64,000 nucleotides of DNA from Cocleimonas flava (GTDB lineage: Bacteria > Pseudomonadota > Gammaproteobacteria > Thiotrichales > Thiotrichaceae): the NCBI RefSeq assembly GCF_004339015.1, contig NZ_SMFQ01000004.1:310001-374000 (forward strand), given 5' to 3'. Numbering within the stretch: the stretch's first letter is position 1; the number at the start of each line of letters is the position of its first letter. The translations under genes were made by a program, and so were the position numbers. Of the stretch, positions 52,010 to 61,702 are shown in pieces. The notes beneath the pieces were generated by a model. It saw nothing but the letters and a program-made list of their open reading frames with translations. It made no database searches and was not told the DNA's origin.

Positions 52010-52055
52010 GACAGTATTACTGAAGACAAACCTACAGTATTAATAGATAAGGACC

Positions 52056-52088
52056 TAAAAAAACGCCCGTAAGTAGGGGGGTGCCTAA
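52056..52088 (-). repeat. CACCCCCCTACTT-family repeat, copy 14 (minus orientation), 3' of the DsrE-like gene
   Basis: On the minus strand it reads the core, ACGGGCG and seven T. It lies 87 bases after the DsrE-like stop and about 47 bases from the pgm stop, in a convergent gap. Confidence 0.87.
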
Positions 52089-52099
52089 GCAAGTTAGTA

Positions 52100-52132
52100 T
52101 TGAAGCTGAGTAGTTATACTACCCAGCTTCAA
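52100..52132. terminator. Long hairpin in the pgm / DsrE-like convergent gap
   Basis: TTGAAGCTGAGTAG (52100-52113) pairs with CTACCCAGCTTCAA (52119-52132) around TTATA, with one A-C mismatch. No T-run follows on either side. It probably works together with repeat copy 14, 12 bases away. Confidence 0.6.
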
Positions 52133-52174
52133 ATCACATTAGTCGATGAAACAAGCTAATCATCACGCTTATAA

Positions 52175-52660
52175 TCAAGGCTTGATGTAAGTGTAACCTT
52201 GCATTTGTAGCTTTGATAATTCTGCAACACCACTCGGTACTATCTCCGACTCTTCAACGTTGTACAAATCATCACTGACGCTAACTTTTCTGCCTTTCAC
52301 GGTATTGTTACACACATTAAACACAACACCCTGATCTTTTAATCCATCAATTCTGGCGGTCATTTTATCCGTTGCATTTGCATGTTTGAATTTAGGTAAA
52401 CCTTCGAGTGAATCTGGCTCCAACAATAACGCCAATCCATTACCGTGCAAAACTACTTTAATATCCATATTTTCTGCACCGACAGCATTAATATGATTCT
52501 GAATATTCACTAATGCACCTCTTTGCTGTTTCGGATTATCATAATTTATGTGGTAAACCACTTTTTGCTTTCCATAACCATTTTCAGCCGCATTGACTGT
52601 AGAAAAACTGGTTATCGTTAAAAATACTAAAGCTAAAATACTGGTCATTATTTTTTTCAT
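52175..52660 (-). CDS. Secreted DsrE/DsrF-like protein
   Basis: This 161-residue protein has a signal peptide (about 1-24, ending NAAE) and a single DsrE-like alpha/beta domain (KVVYHINYDNPKQQRGALVNIQNHINAVG, then IKVVLHGNGLALLL). The single cysteine in VVFNVCNNTVKG is in the place where sulfur-carrier or persulfide cysteines sit in this family. It probably acts in the periplasm on sulfur compounds, but no other sulfur gene lies beside it. It is transcribed away from the Sir2 gene. Confidence 0.8.
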   Translation of the reverse strand: MKKIMTSILALVFLTITSFSTVNAAENGYGKQKVVYHINYDNPKQQRGALVNIQNHINAVGAENMDIKVVLHGNGLALLLEPDSLEGLPKFKHANATDKMTARIDGLKDQGVVFNVCNNTVKGRKVSVSDDLYNVEESEIVPSGVAELSKLQMQGYTYIKP

Positions 52661-53076
52661 GGTCGATCTCCTAACGGGTTAATATTCATTGTTTGAGTAT
52701 CTAAATCTAAGCGAGCTTCGGTATTTATTATTGATGGCATTTCACTCTACCGATAAGTAAAAAAGCCTTCATACCCTATTTTTTGTATAGATAAAGCCTG
52801 AATATACGTCAAGCCCTACTCCCATATCAAATGACTGAAGCAACACCTGAGCGATCAAAATGGCTTTAGAAACATTCACCAGGGTTGATTCAACATCACT
52901 GTCTGCAAAACATTCTGTAAGAATGTACGTTTAGAATTTGTTTTTATATGCAGAAAGTTGTAAAAGTCTTCATAAAATTAGTCATGTTTCTATACTTTTA
53001 AACCTGTCTCTATACTATAGACGTATAAGCGACTGTTTTATTCCATAATTTTAATAATTAAGACTCATTTTAATTT
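52661..53076. other. 416-bp divergent gap before the Sir2 gene
   Basis: It contains GTTTCTATACT (52986-52996) and GTCTCTATACT (53006-53016), near-identical units 20 bp apart, each with a TATACT -10-like box on the plus strand. These may form two promoters or an operator for the Sir2 gene. I see no small gene. Confidence 0.5.
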
Positions 53077-53937
53077 ATGCCTCAAGAAAGCACGAATACC
53101 CAATATTCAAACACTGATCAGCTCATTACTGCGTTAAAAAACAAACGCAATATCTGGGTACTCAGTGGTGCAGGAATTAGTGCTCCATCCGGAATTCCTA
53201 CCTATCGAGATAACAAAGGCAATTGGCAGGCCGGAAATCCTATTCAACATAATGAGTTTATAACCCAGGAATCATTCAGAAAACGCTATTGGGCACGAAG
53301 CATGGCTGGCTGGATTATTACGGGGCATGCAAAACCAAATGCGGCTCATCAGGCTATTACCCAATTGCAAGAAAGCGGACGTGTATCAAAAATTGTGACT
53401 CAGAATGTTGATAGACTTCACAGCAATGCTGGCGCTAAAGAGGTTATCGACTTACACGGACGGATAGATCAAATAATTTGTCTGGATTGTAACGACATCA
53501 GTAGACGCGCAGATTATCAACCAAGATTAGAAGAATCCAATCCCGCGTTAAACAGCTATATTGAACGTATCAGCAGCAAAGCATTGCCTGATGGCGATGC
53601 GAATATCGATGACTATGCGACCGATACGGTGAACATTCCACCTTGTGAAAAATGCGCTGGCACATTGATGCCAGATGTTGTTTTTTTTGGCGGCATTGTA
53701 CCTAAAGAACGCGTTGAGCTAGCCTTTAAAACCTTGGCAGAAGCTGATTGTTTATTGGTGATTGGCAGCTCACTGAAAGTATTTTCCGGTTTTCGATTCC
53801 CGCGTTGGGCACATCAAAATAATCTGCCGTTATACGCTATTAATCAAGGCGAAATGCGAGGAGAAGAAATGTTTGATCTGGTTGTTCCAGAATCCTGCGA
53901 AGAGATTCTGCCAGAACTGGTTAATCAACTAATCTAA
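53077..53937 (+). CDS. Sir2-family NAD-dependent protein deacylase
   Basis: This sirtuin removes acyl groups from lysines of proteins using NAD. The 286 residues have the NAD loop SGAGISAPSGIPTYR, QNVDRLHSNAG, the catalytic His in DLHGRID, and the zinc-binding pairs CLDC and CEKC about 58 residues apart. The insert between the pairs (NPALNSYIERISSKALPDGDANIDDYATD) is longer than in CobB. VVFFGGIVPKERV and GSSLKVFSGFRFP follow. This is close to the Gammaproteobacterial long Sir2 group and not a defence-type Sir2, as no partner gene is visible. Repeat copy 15 follows. Confidence 0.92.
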   Translation: MPQESTNTQYSNTDQLITALKNKRNIWVLSGAGISAPSGIPTYRDNKGNWQAGNPIQHNEFITQESFRKRYWARSMAGWIITGHAKPNAAHQAITQLQESGRVSKIVTQNVDRLHSNAGAKEVIDLHGRIDQIICLDCNDISRRADYQPRLEESNPALNSYIERISSKALPDGDANIDDYATDTVNIPPCEKCAGTLMPDVVFFGGIVPKERVELAFKTLAEADCLLVIGSSLKVFSGFRFPRWAHQNNLPLYAINQGEMRGEEMFDLVVPESCEEILPELVNQLI

Positions 53938-53946
53938 ATACTCTGA

Positions 53947-53977
53947 TTCACACCCCCCTACTTTCAGCGGTTTTTTT
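53947..53977 (+). repeat. CACCCCCCTACTT-family repeat, copy 15, 3' of the Sir2 gene
   Basis: The core is followed by TCAGCGG and seven T. It begins 9 bases after the Sir2 stop in terminator orientation; the possible stem here is only two or three pairs. Confidence 0.86.
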
Positions 53978-54086
53978 GTTAAGACGAAAAACTAAAATAG
54001 CTGAAATGAGACAACAACATTGAATAGTCGAATACCTGTTTACTTAATCTACTATCACTTCTGTTTTCTTTTTTACGGACATTGTT

Positions 54087-55007
54087 ATGGACATTAACAG
54101 CGAATACATAGAACTATTCACAGACATAGCTCAGCAAATCGAGCTACCAAAGATTGAAGGTTTCTGCTTACCGCAATCGGATAACGATTACGAAAATACA
54201 AATCAAGAACACAATAAAAAAGATATCGTTACTATCGATAAGAATCTAAAAAAGAAAGACGAATTTGGTGTGGTCATTTTAGAAGATGGCAGTGCCGGCG
54301 CTTTTTATACCAGTTTAGATGACACGCTCATTCAACTGGAAAACCACTTGGAAAACATCTATTCAAACATCAAAGACGAAAACCAGAGCACACTGAGTCT
54401 TATCAAAAAGTTTAATAGTCATTCACTGCATGAAAGAGCAATCGCTTTGGGCGCAATCAATGCGGTTAGCCAATTTATTATGGATAAAGCGGGTTATATT
54501 CCAACCAATAAAAATAACACCAGTACTGGAATTGATCAGGCCAGGCAGGGAGAACGGATCGGCATGATTGGTTACTTCTCACCGTTAATCAAAAGATTGA
54601 CCAAAAAAGGTATTGAGGTACTCGTACTTGAAAAAAATCCAGGTCGCGTAGAATTACAGGCAGGTGTGGTTTTAACCGAAAATGTAAAAGACCTGACCAG
54701 CTGCCAGCATATTCTGTGTACTGCTTCTACGCTCATCAATTACACGCTGGATGAGGTGTTATCACACAGCAAACAAGCAAAGTCGTTCAGCCTTATTGGC
54801 CCGAGCGGCAGTAGCCTTCCTGATATTTTATTTGAGCGTGGGGTAAATGCCATTGGCGGATATCATTTCACCGACATTCCCGCTTTGAAACTGGCATTAG
54901 CTAACAAAGAATCATGGGGGCATGCGGGTAATAAATACCAGTTAACCCCTGAAGATTATCCAGGTGTTGAAACGCTATTAAATAGGATTAAAAACAAGGC
55001 TAAATAA
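54087..55007 (+). CDS. DUF4213/DUF364 protein
   Basis: This 306-residue protein belongs to the DUF364 group, described as putative heavy-metal chelation proteins. The N-terminal DUF4213 part lies at about 1-140, with HSLHERAIALGAINAVSQ. The C-terminal Rossmann-like part (about 165-295) has GERIGMIGYFSPLIKRLTKKGIEVLVLEKNPGR, then LTSCQHILCTASTLINYT and LIGPSGSSLPDILFERGVNAIGG. Two cysteines in SCQHILC may be relevant. A 20-residue Asn/Asp/Lys-rich insert near residues 28-48 is unusual. No metal transporter or molybdenum gene is adjacent. It is followed by repeat copy 16. Confidence 0.83.
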   Translation: MDINSEYIELFTDIAQQIELPKIEGFCLPQSDNDYENTNQEHNKKDIVTIDKNLKKKDEFGVVILEDGSAGAFYTSLDDTLIQLENHLENIYSNIKDENQSTLSLIKKFNSHSLHERAIALGAINAVSQFIMDKAGYIPTNKNNTSTGIDQARQGERIGMIGYFSPLIKRLTKKGIEVLVLEKNPGRVELQAGVVLTENVKDLTSCQHILCTASTLINYTLDEVLSHSKQAKSFSLIGPSGSSLPDILFERGVNAIGGYHFTDIPALKLALANKESWGHAGNKYQLTPEDYPGVETLLNRIKNKAK

Positions 55008-55012
55008 AATTG

Positions 55013-55045
55013 TAAGTCACCCCCCTACTTACAGGCCTTTTTTTA
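55013..55045 (+). repeat. CACCCCCCTACTT-family repeat, copy 16, 3' of the DUF364 gene
   Basis: AAGTCA, the core, then ACAGGC and seven T. It begins 6 bases after the stop; its T-run reaches the stop of the convergent minus-strand gene. Confidence 0.88.
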
Positions 55046-55390
55046 CAGATCTTTTTTCTTGCGCATAAATAGTAAGAAAACAAGAATCAAAACGATATTA
55101 AGTATATTCAAACCCACCAAAGCAAAGAACAAACTGGTGATTGGCAATGTTTCAAGCTGAGCGTTTGCCACACTGTTTTTATAACGAAGTTTTAATGCTA
55201 ACTGCCTTTCTTGAAGCTTCTTGGAGTCTATTTCATCCTGACTGATTAAATCGTCTAACAACTGCAACTGGGATGATTGGCTTATCATCGCTCCCGACCT
55301 TTCACCTATAGGCAAAAAATCTGGGGCTTTGAAGACAATCGCCATAGATAACAGGGATGTAAATAGTATCCAGCCCAGTAATATCTTCAT
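55043..55390 (-). CDS. Small two-helix membrane protein of unknown function
   Basis: The 115 residues have one hydrophobic helix at the N-terminus (about 3-20) and one at the C-terminus (about 84-108, followed by RKKKDL). A middle region between them has a coiled-coil character (QLQLLDDLISQDEIDSKKLQERQLALKLR, split into heptads). The family is unknown to me. It is preceded by parC with 54 bp between, on the same strand, so it may be the last gene of that unit. Confidence 0.6.
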   Translation of the reverse strand: MKILLGWILFTSLLSMAIVFKAPDFLPIGERSGAMISQSSQLQLLDDLISQDEIDSKKLQERQLALKLRYKNSVANAQLETLPITSLFFALVGLNILNIVLILVFLLFMRKKKDL

Positions 55391-55443
55391 AATTTATCTA
55401 TCGCTATCAATATGGGTATTGCGCTACTCACTTGTATCGAGCG

Positions 55444-57831
55444 CTATTCAGCCTCTAAATGACTCACATTACGATAACCTTGTGGCAAAAGTTTACCCCG
55501 CTTACCGCGTTCAGCCTGATATTCAATCACTTCGGCGCCTTGTATTGTTTTATGCTTTTTGCCCGCATGAATAATCAATTTAGCACCTTGTGGGAAAGCG
55601 ATCATCGCCACTACACTTTCTTCGCCTTCTTTAAGGCGCTTGCTCGGCACATTGATGATTTTATTGCCTTTTCCGCGAGGTAGCTGCGGTAATTCATGGG
55701 CATTAATAATCAATAAATACCCTTCGCTAGTTACTGCCGCAATCATATCCGTTTCGATATCACTAATTACCGAAGGGTTAATGATTTTTGCACCTGCATT
55801 ACCCAAACTCACAGTCGCCTTGCCGGCTTTTGCACGACTTAGCATGTCTTCGAACTTACAGATGAAACCGTAACCGAAACTGCTTCCTAGCAAGAAATAT
55901 TCTTCATTTTTTCCCATTAAGGAATAATTGAAAGTAGCGCCTTCTGCGGGTTTGAAACGCCCACTGAGTGGATCACCCTGCCCGCGCGCGGATGGTAATG
56001 TATGGGCTGCTAGCGTATAGCTTCGACCCGTACTATCAAGCAAAACAACTTGTTGATTTGATCGCCCTTGCGCTGAAGCTTGATATTTATCGCCTTGTTT
56101 ATAGCTCAAGGAATGCGGATCAATATCGTGACCTTTGGCCGCTCGAATCCATCCCATTTGTGACAATACAACTGTAACAGGCTCTGAAGGGATTAATGCA
56201 TTTTCATCAAGAACTTGTGATGCTTCACGTATAACAATCGGCGAACGACGATCATCGCCGTATTTCTCTGCGTCTTCTTTGAGCTCTTTCTTGATTAATG
56301 ACGTCAGCTTGTTAGGAGAATCCAATAAGCCCTGTAGCTCATCACGTTCTTTAATTAACTCATCTTGTTCTGCGCGAATCTGGAATTCTTCCAGTTTTGC
56401 CAAATTACGTAAGCGTAAGTTAAGTACTGCTTCTGCCTGAATATCACTGAGAGAAAAGCGCTCCATCAGGATTGGTTTAGGCTCGTCATTCTCTCGAATG
56501 ATTCTGATGACCTCATCTATATTAAGGTGAGCCGTTAATAAGCCTTCTAATATGTGTAAGCGTTCAAGAACTTTGTTTAAGCGCCATTCGATTCGCTTGA
56601 TAACCGTAGCACGACGGAATTCTAACCATTCAGACAATACGGCTTTCAGGTTTTTAACTTGTGGCTTACCGTCAATACCGATCATATTCATATTGACGCG
56701 GTAATTGCGCTCAAGGTCGGTACTGGCAAATAGATGTGACATCAACTGGTCGATATCGACACGATTCGAACGCGGTGTAATCACTAATCGCGTTGGATTT
56801 TCGTGATCTGACTCGTCGCGTAAATCTGCCACCATTGGCAATTTCTTTGCACGCATTTGTTGCGCAATTTGCTCTAAAACTTTGCCGCCAGAAGCCTGGA
56901 ATGGAAGCGCGGTAATGATCACATCTCCATTTTCTTTTTCCCAGACTGCACGTTGTTTTATGCTTCCTTTGCCCGTTTCATATATTGAAGCAATTTCTTC
57001 AGGCGTACTGATTATCTCTGCATTCGTTGGGTAATCAGGCCCTTTGATGAATTCACTTAGCTCTTCAATGGAAGAGGTTTTCTTCTTCAGTAATTGCAAA
57101 CAGGCATTAACCACTTCACGCAAGTTATGTGGCGGGATATCGGTCGCCATACCAACGGCAATTCCTGAACCACCATTTAGCAAAACATTAGGTAAACGTG
57201 CTGGTAATAATGATGGTTCTTTTAAAGTGCCATCAAAATTGTCAGCCCATTCAACCGTTCCCTGCCCTAATTCCTGCAACAAGACTTTTGCATAAGGTGT
57301 TAATCGAGATTCGGTGTAACGCATAGCAGCGAAGGATTTTGGATCATCCTGCGAACCCCAGTTACCCTGACCATCAACCAATGGATAACGATAGGAAAAT
57401 GGCTGAGCCATCAGCACCATCGCTTCATAACAGGCGGAATCACCATGCGGATGAAATTTACCCAATACATCACCAACGGTACGTGCTGATTTTTTATGTT
57501 TGGAAGCGGCAGATAGGCCCAGCTCCGACATCGCATAGACGATACGTCGTTGAACAGGTTTTAAACCATCACCAATATTGGGCAGAGCTCGATCCAAAAT
57601 AACGTACATGGAATAATCGAGATAGGCTTTTTCAGTGTATTTTTCTAGCGACAATCTTTCTATACCATCGTCGAAAGAACCTCCGCCACTGCCAGAGCCT
57701 CCATTCCCACCAAGGCCATCTCCATTATTGCCAGCGATGCTTTCATCGTCTATCTCTTCGCTATCGATCTGTTTGTCTTCCATATCTTCTGTATCAGCGC
57801 CTAATAGGTCTAATTGTGTTTCATCTACCAT
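55444..57831 (-). CDS. parC: DNA topoisomerase IV subunit A
   Basis: ParC cuts and rejoins DNA to decatenate chromosomes, with ParE. From ATG 57831 it has 795 residues. The catalytic Tyr lies in [10 protein letters not shown]. The quinolone region [16 protein letters not shown] has the wild-type Ser and Glu. The C-terminal beta-pinwheel begins near residue 500. The first 55 residues are an acidic segment ([20 protein letters not shown]) and a glycine linker ([11 protein letters not shown]) not present in Escherichia coli ParC. A start at 57864 is possible but would overlap the upstream gene; the ATG just after its stop is preferred. ParE is not in the window. Confidence 0.94.
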   Translation of the reverse strand: MVDETQLDLLGADTEDMEDKQIDSEEIDDESIAGNNGDGLGGNGGSGSGGGSFDDGIERLSLEKYTEKAYLDYSMYVILDRALPNIGDGLKPVQRRIVYAMSELGLSAASKHKKSARTVGDVLGKFHPHGDSACYEAMVLMAQPFSYRYPLVDGQGNWGSQDDPKSFAAMRYTESRLTPYAKVLLQELGQGTVEWADNFDGTLKEPSLLPARLPNVLLNGGSGIAVGMATDIPPHNLREVVNACLQLLKKKTSSIEELSEFIKGPDYPTNAEIISTPEEIASIYETGKGSIKQRAVWEKENGDVIITALPFQASGGKVLEQIAQQMRAKKLPMVADLRDESDHENPTRLVITPRSNRVDIDQLMSHLFASTDLERNYRVNMNMIGIDGKPQVKNLKAVLSEWLEFRRATVIKRIEWRLNKVLERLHILEGLLTAHLNIDEVIRIIRENDEPKPILMERFSLSDIQAEAVLNLRLRNLAKLEEFQIRAEQDELIKERDELQGLLDSPNKLTSLIKKELKEDAEKYGDDRRSPIVIREASQVLDENALIPSEPVTVVLSQMGWIRAAKGHDIDPHSLSYKQGDKYQASAQGRSNQQVVLLDSTGRSYTLAAHTLPSARGQGDPLSGRFKPAEGATFNYSLMGKNEEYFLLGSSFGYGFICKFEDMLSRAKAGKATVSLGNAGAKIINPSVISDIETDMIAAVTSEGYLLIINAHELPQLPRGKGNKIINVPSKRLKEGEESVVAMIAFPQGAKLIIHAGKKHKTIQGAEVIEYQAERGKRGKLLPQGYRNVSHLEAE

Positions 57832-57832
57832 T

Positions 57833-58621
57833 TCAAATATTTTTCCAAGATTTTGAAAATTCAAGCAAGTGTTCTTTGCCAGAGTTATCTAACTTTTCTT
57901 TTAACAGCGTGTACTCAGCATCTAATTCATCGTTATCCAACTCTCCGCGCATCAGTTGATAACGCAAATAAACCAGATAGGTGTTGAGTACATCTGTTTC
58001 GCAATAGTTGCGAATCCCACTCAAATTCCCCTTTTGATATTCATCCCACACCACAGAGCCATCCATTCCCATTTTTCCGGGAAACCCTAAGAGCATCGCA
58101 ATATCTTGCAAAGATGCCGCCGCATTATGATTATAACTAGCAAGCACATCCATTAAATCGGTGTGACGCTCGTGATAACGACTTAGATAGTTGTCGTAAC
58201 GAAACGCACTATTGTTATCCCCCTTTTCCCAGTAACCGGGCGCACTAACTTTATTTTTTAACGTTCTGTAGTGAATCACGGGTAAATCGAACCCCGTGCC
58301 ATTCCATGAAACTATCGTCGGAGTTCGCTGCTCTATTTCTTTAAAGAACAATGATAGTAAATCGGCTTCACTACTATTTTCATCACCCAGACTTCTGACC
58401 AATACTTCATGCCCCATATCATCGCCCATACCACGATAAACGACTGAGATAGCCACAATTTTTTGCAAATGAAGTGGCAGAAAGTCACTGCCTGTTTTTT
58501 GCTTTCGTAAGTGAAATAACGCTTTTGCAGTACTTTCATCATCCAGCCCTTGAAGGTCATGGATAATTTTTCCACCTGCGATATCGGGTACTGTCTCTAT
58601 ATCAAATACCAGTACATTCAT
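57833..58621 (-). CDS. Predicted 3'-5' exonuclease, PolB-like
   Basis: This 262-residue protein matches the DNA_pol_B_exo2 family, related to the proofreading domain of family B polymerases. It begins FDIETVP (Exo I acidic pair), has [15 protein letters not shown] (Exo II), [11 protein letters not shown] and the Exo III-like [16 protein letters not shown]. All metal-binding acids are present, so it should be active. It overlaps the cysM stop by 4 bases (ATGA) and ends immediately before the parC start, so the three genes form one transcript. Its substrate is not known. Confidence 0.88.
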   Translation of the reverse strand: MNVLVFDIETVPDIAGGKIIHDLQGLDDESTAKALFHLRKQKTGSDFLPLHLQKIVAISVVYRGMGDDMGHEVLVRSLGDENSSEADLLSLFFKEIEQRTPTIVSWNGTGFDLPVIHYRTLKNKVSAPGYWEKGDNNSAFRYDNYLSRYHERHTDLMDVLASYNHNAAASLQDIAMLLGFPGKMGMDGSVVWDEYQKGNLSGIRNYCETDVLNTYLVYLRYQLMRGELDNDELDAEYTLLKEKLDNSGKEHLLEFSKSWKNI

Positions 58622-59514
58622 GAAGGAAAAACTCCTGTTGATATGTATCGATCACCTCTGTCACAGATTATGGCAACAATGATGGCATTGCTAACTTGCT
58701 CTGATAATTTTAGGGCAGATGCAACCGCGCCACCTGAAGAAACACCGCAGAAGATACCTTCTTCGGTAGCCAGTCGAAGCATGGTGGATTCTGACTCTTT
58801 CTGGGTGATGTCGATTTCAATATCTACCACGCTAGCGTCGAATATTTCAGGGATATATTCTGGAGACCAGCGTCTGATTCCAGGAATTTCTTCATCATTC
58901 GTTTTAGGACGGACTCCTACAATTTTTACGTCTTTATTTTGTTCGTGCAAATAACGACCGGTACCTGTAATTGTTCCTGTTGTTCCCATTGCACTGACAA
59001 AATGTGTTACTTCGCCTTGAGTATCTCGCCAGATTTCAGGGCCTGTGGTTTCGTAATGCGCTAAAGGATTGTCTTGATTGGCAAATTGATTCAGCAACAG
59101 GCCTTCTCCATCCTGTTGCATCTGCATGGCTATATCTCGTGCGCCTTCCATGCCACCTTCTTCTTTAGTGACTAATCTGAGTTCAGCACCATAAGCTTTC
59201 ATTGATGCGCGTCTTTCGGCGCTGAGACTCGCAGGCATCAACAATTTCATTTTGTAACCACGCATAGCTGCAACCATTGCCAAGGCAATGCCTGTATTGC
59301 CACTGGTCGCTTCAATTAATGTATCGCCAGGCTTTATATCACCACGCTCTTCTGCACGCTTAATCATGCTGTAAGCCGCTCTGTCTTTAACTGAGCCCGC
59401 AGGATTATTCCCTTCTAATTTTGCAAGAATCGTATTCGAAGTGTTGCCAGGTAATCTTTGCAGTCTTACCAACGGTGTATTGCCAATAAGGCTTTCAATA
59501 ATTGGATATTCCAT
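58618..59514 (-). CDS. cysM: Cysteine synthase B
   Basis: CysM makes cysteine (or S-sulfocysteine) from O-acetylserine and sulfide or thiosulfate with PLP. The 298 residues have the lysine in NPAGSVKDRAAYSM, the asparagine loop TSGNTGIALAMVAA, and GTTGTITGTGRYL for phosphate binding. SGGAVASALK is near the end. The sequence follows CysM rather than CysK in the IGNTPLVRLQRLPG and EGNNPAGS segments. It overlaps the exonuclease gene by 4 bases. A repeat separates it from acpS upstream. Confidence 0.95.
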   Translation of the reverse strand: MEYPIIESLIGNTPLVRLQRLPGNTSNTILAKLEGNNPAGSVKDRAAYSMIKRAEERGDIKPGDTLIEATSGNTGIALAMVAAMRGYKMKLLMPASLSAERRASMKAYGAELRLVTKEEGGMEGARDIAMQMQQDGEGLLLNQFANQDNPLAHYETTGPEIWRDTQGEVTHFVSAMGTTGTITGTGRYLHEQNKDVKIVGVRPKTNDEEIPGIRRWSPEYIPEIFDASVVDIEIDITQKESESTMLRLATEEGIFCGVSSGGAVASALKLSEQVSNAIIVAIICDRGDRYISTGVFPS

Positions 59515-59554
59515 CTGTGTTTCCCTGTGCCCCTCGTTAAAACTAGGAGTATAA

Positions 59555-59586
59555 ATAAAAAGTGCCTATAAGTGGGGGGGTGTATT
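59555..59586 (-). repeat. CACCCCCCTACTT-family repeat, copy 17 (minus orientation), 3' of acpS
   Basis: On the minus strand it reads CACCCCCCCACTT (one base changed), ATAGGCAC and a T-run. It lies 76 bases after the acpS stop and 41 bases before cysM, dividing the rnc-acpS unit from cysM-parC. Confidence 0.85.
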
Positions 59587-59661
59587 TTAAATAATAATGC
59601 TGATCTGGTTTCGGTTCGCCTAACTTAGCTAAACGTGTCTTAATCGATAACTAATGTTTAT

Positions 59662-60042
59662 CTAGCTTTCTAAGATAACATAAGCAACTGCATATTTTTT
59701 CTCATCGCTGAGTGTAATATGGTGCTTCTTTACACCGAGCTTGTTGGCAATGGCTAATGTTTCCCCATAAAGCGTTAATACTGGCTGACCATCTTTGGTG
59801 TTGCTAATTTCAATATCATGAAATGACACCCCGCCAGCGATACCTGTACCCAAAGCTTTGGATACTGCCTCCTTTGCGGCAAAACGCCTTGCGACATACG
59901 AAACAGGGTTTTTAAACTCCTTATAAACCTCTAATTCGTTTTCATGCAGAATTCGCTCTATAAACCCGGTCGGAAACTTATCCATCAATCGTTTGATTCG
60001 TTTGGTTTGAACGATATCTGTACCTATACCTATAATTCCCAT
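59662..60042 (-). CDS. acpS: Holo-[acyl-carrier-protein] synthase
   Basis: AcpS moves phosphopantetheine from CoA to acyl carrier protein. The 126 residues have GIGTDIVQTKRI with the metal-binding Asp, and ARRFAAKEAVSKALGTGIAGG with the Glu, both conserved. HITLSDEKKYAVAYVILE closes the protein. It is 14 bases from pdxJ on the same strand, the normal pdxJ-acpS pair. CoaBC elsewhere in the window supplies the CoA pathway; a PKS carrier protein would normally use a different Sfp-type enzyme. Confidence 0.97.
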   Translation of the reverse strand: MGIIGIGTDIVQTKRIKRLMDKFPTGFIERILHENELEVYKEFKNPVSYVARRFAAKEAVSKALGTGIAGGVSFHDIEISNTKDGQPVLTLYGETLAIANKLGVKKHHITLSDEKKYAVAYVILES

Positions 60043-60056
60043 ACGTGTAAGACTAT

Positions 60057-60812
60057 TTAACCTAAATCTCTTGCTTCTCGCATGATTTGTAGCATTTGAC
60101 GGGTTGCTCGACTAATACCCACAAAGACTGCACGCGAGACAATGGAATGCCCGATGTTTAATTCTCTAATCTCGGGAATTTTAGCGATCACGGTTGTATT
60201 CGAATAATCTAATCCATGACCTGCATTGACTTGTATACCAAGTGAGTGAGCAAATTCTGCTGCTTCAACAATCCGATCAAACTCACGAGCTTGTGCATCA
60301 CCTTGCGCATTTGCATAGGTTCCTGTGTGCAGTTCGATAACAGGGGCACCCACATCATTAACACGTTTAATCTGCTCGATATCAGGTTCGATGAATAATG
60401 AAACACGGATTCCTTGTTCTGATAATGTTTTAGTACATTTTTGAATACGATCAAATTGTCCAATGATATCCAGACCGCCTTCAGTAGTTAGCTCCTCTCG
60501 CTTTTCAGGTACAATACATGCATCTTCAGGGTTAACGTCACAAGCAATACCAACCATTTCATCGGTTGCAGCAAGCTCTAGATTCATGCGGACATTTATC
60601 TGTTTGCGGATATCGTAGACATCTTGATCCTGAATATGACGGCGATCTTCTCTTAAATGAATAGTAATCGCATGAGCGCCTGCTTCTTCTACTAAAAAAG
60701 CCGCCTCTAATATATCAGGATACGCTGTTCCTCTAGCCTGTCGTAACGTTGCGATATGATCGATATTTACCCCAAGCTCTAATTCTTCGTGTATTGCCTT
60801 ATCCTGCATCAC
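60057..60812 (-). CDS. pdxJ: Pyridoxine 5'-phosphate synthase
   Basis: PdxJ makes pyridoxine phosphate from deoxyxylulose phosphate and 3-amino-2-oxopropyl phosphate. The 251 residues form a TIM barrel with LGVNIDHIATLRQARG, AGAHAITIHLREDRRHIQ (His and Glu), VNAGHGLDYSNT and LNIGHSIVSRAVFVG, all diagnostic. Its product feeds PLP enzymes such as CysM two genes on. It lies downstream of recO with 163 bp between, on the same strand. Confidence 0.97.
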   Translation of the reverse strand: MMQDKAIHEELELGVNIDHIATLRQARGTAYPDILEAAFLVEEAGAHAITIHLREDRRHIQDQDVYDIRKQINVRMNLELAATDEMVGIACDVNPEDACIVPEKREELTTEGGLDIIGQFDRIQKCTKTLSEQGIRVSLFIEPDIEQIKRVNDVGAPVIELHTGTYANAQGDAQAREFDRIVEAAEFAHSLGIQVNAGHGLDYSNTTVIAKIPEIRELNIGHSIVSRAVFVGISRATRQMLQIMREARDLG

Positions 60813-60975
60813 ATTCCTTCTTTTATTTAATCTAAGTTTTTTTTAACTTTTTTCTATACGCTTATATAAGATGAGACACGACAAAGTCAAAGCTATCGAT
60901 TCGTCTACGCTTATTTGTGTTGAATTATAGGTTAAATCCTTCAAAGGGTGAATGTTTTCAGTATTTCTCTTATTG

Positions 60976-61665
60976 CTATAGTTTCAATAATTTACGCGTA
61001 TTTATGACTCGAGGAGATAAGCTAGAAATTACCTTATCTAAAAAGGGCCTCAACTCTGCCCAATACTTGACGTCCATTGATTGCATATCTTTTATTTGAT
61101 GAAGTAATTGGGCATGAATAATCGGGATATCTGAACTTACGGGATAATTCATATCTATTTCTGTAATGCCTTCTGCAGAGGAGAACGAATACTTAACATT
61201 CTGCTTAATCGCTTCCTCTGATAATTCGATATTATCAATTGGAAAACCCATGATATGTAACATATATACTTCAAATCGCATCAGTATTTGACGGTTTATT
61301 TGAGTATCACCGAGTTTATGCAATGTGTATTTATAAGCTGAAAAAAGCTCATTCTGAGGCATATGTTGTTGAGTGAGCAATAACAGGAGTTCATTCAAAT
61401 AAAGTCCCATCATCAATTCTGAGGGAGGAATCTCATGTCGGCCACGTTCATCAGCTTCGACCAAGGTCTGAACGTCGCCTTTACCTATCCATTGCAAATG
61501 AAGATATCTGAATGGTTCAGTATTTCCTTTAACAATTTTACCGCGTTTTTTTGCGGGTCGAGCGACACAACAGATACGCCCATAATCTTCCGTGAATATA
61601 TCGAGCAATAAACTAGTATCACGAAATGGGCGCCTATTTAATACATAACCAAAGGATTTTTGCAT
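60976..61665 (-). CDS. recO: DNA repair protein RecO
   Basis: RecO helps load RecA on gaps, with RecR and RecF. The 229 residues have an N-terminal OB fold (FGYVLNRRPFRDTSLLLDIFTEDYGRICCVARPAKKRGK, in beta strands) and a helical C-terminal part (LLLLLTQQHMPQNELFSAYKYTLHKLG). The zinc-finger cysteines of some RecO proteins are absent, as in other gammaproteobacterial RecO. It lies 37 bases after era, in the standard rnc-era-recO order. Confidence 0.93.
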   Translation of the reverse strand: MQKSFGYVLNRRPFRDTSLLLDIFTEDYGRICCVARPAKKRGKIVKGNTEPFRYLHLQWIGKGDVQTLVEADERGRHEIPPSELMMGLYLNELLLLLTQQHMPQNELFSAYKYTLHKLGDTQINRQILMRFEVYMLHIMGFPIDNIELSEEAIKQNVKYSFSSAEGITEIDMNYPVSSDIPIIHAQLLHQIKDMQSMDVKYWAELRPFLDKVISSLSPRVINTRKLLKL

Positions 61666-61702
61666 TTCAAATACTTAGAAATCAGTATTTGAGAAATACT
61701 GG

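Noticed and set aside
53077-55007. Sir2 protein plus neighbour as an antiphage defence system
   Set aside because: The Sir2 protein is a single-domain deacylase with zinc cysteines, and the neighbour is a DUF4213/DUF364 protein behind a terminator-like repeat; no defence partner is visible.
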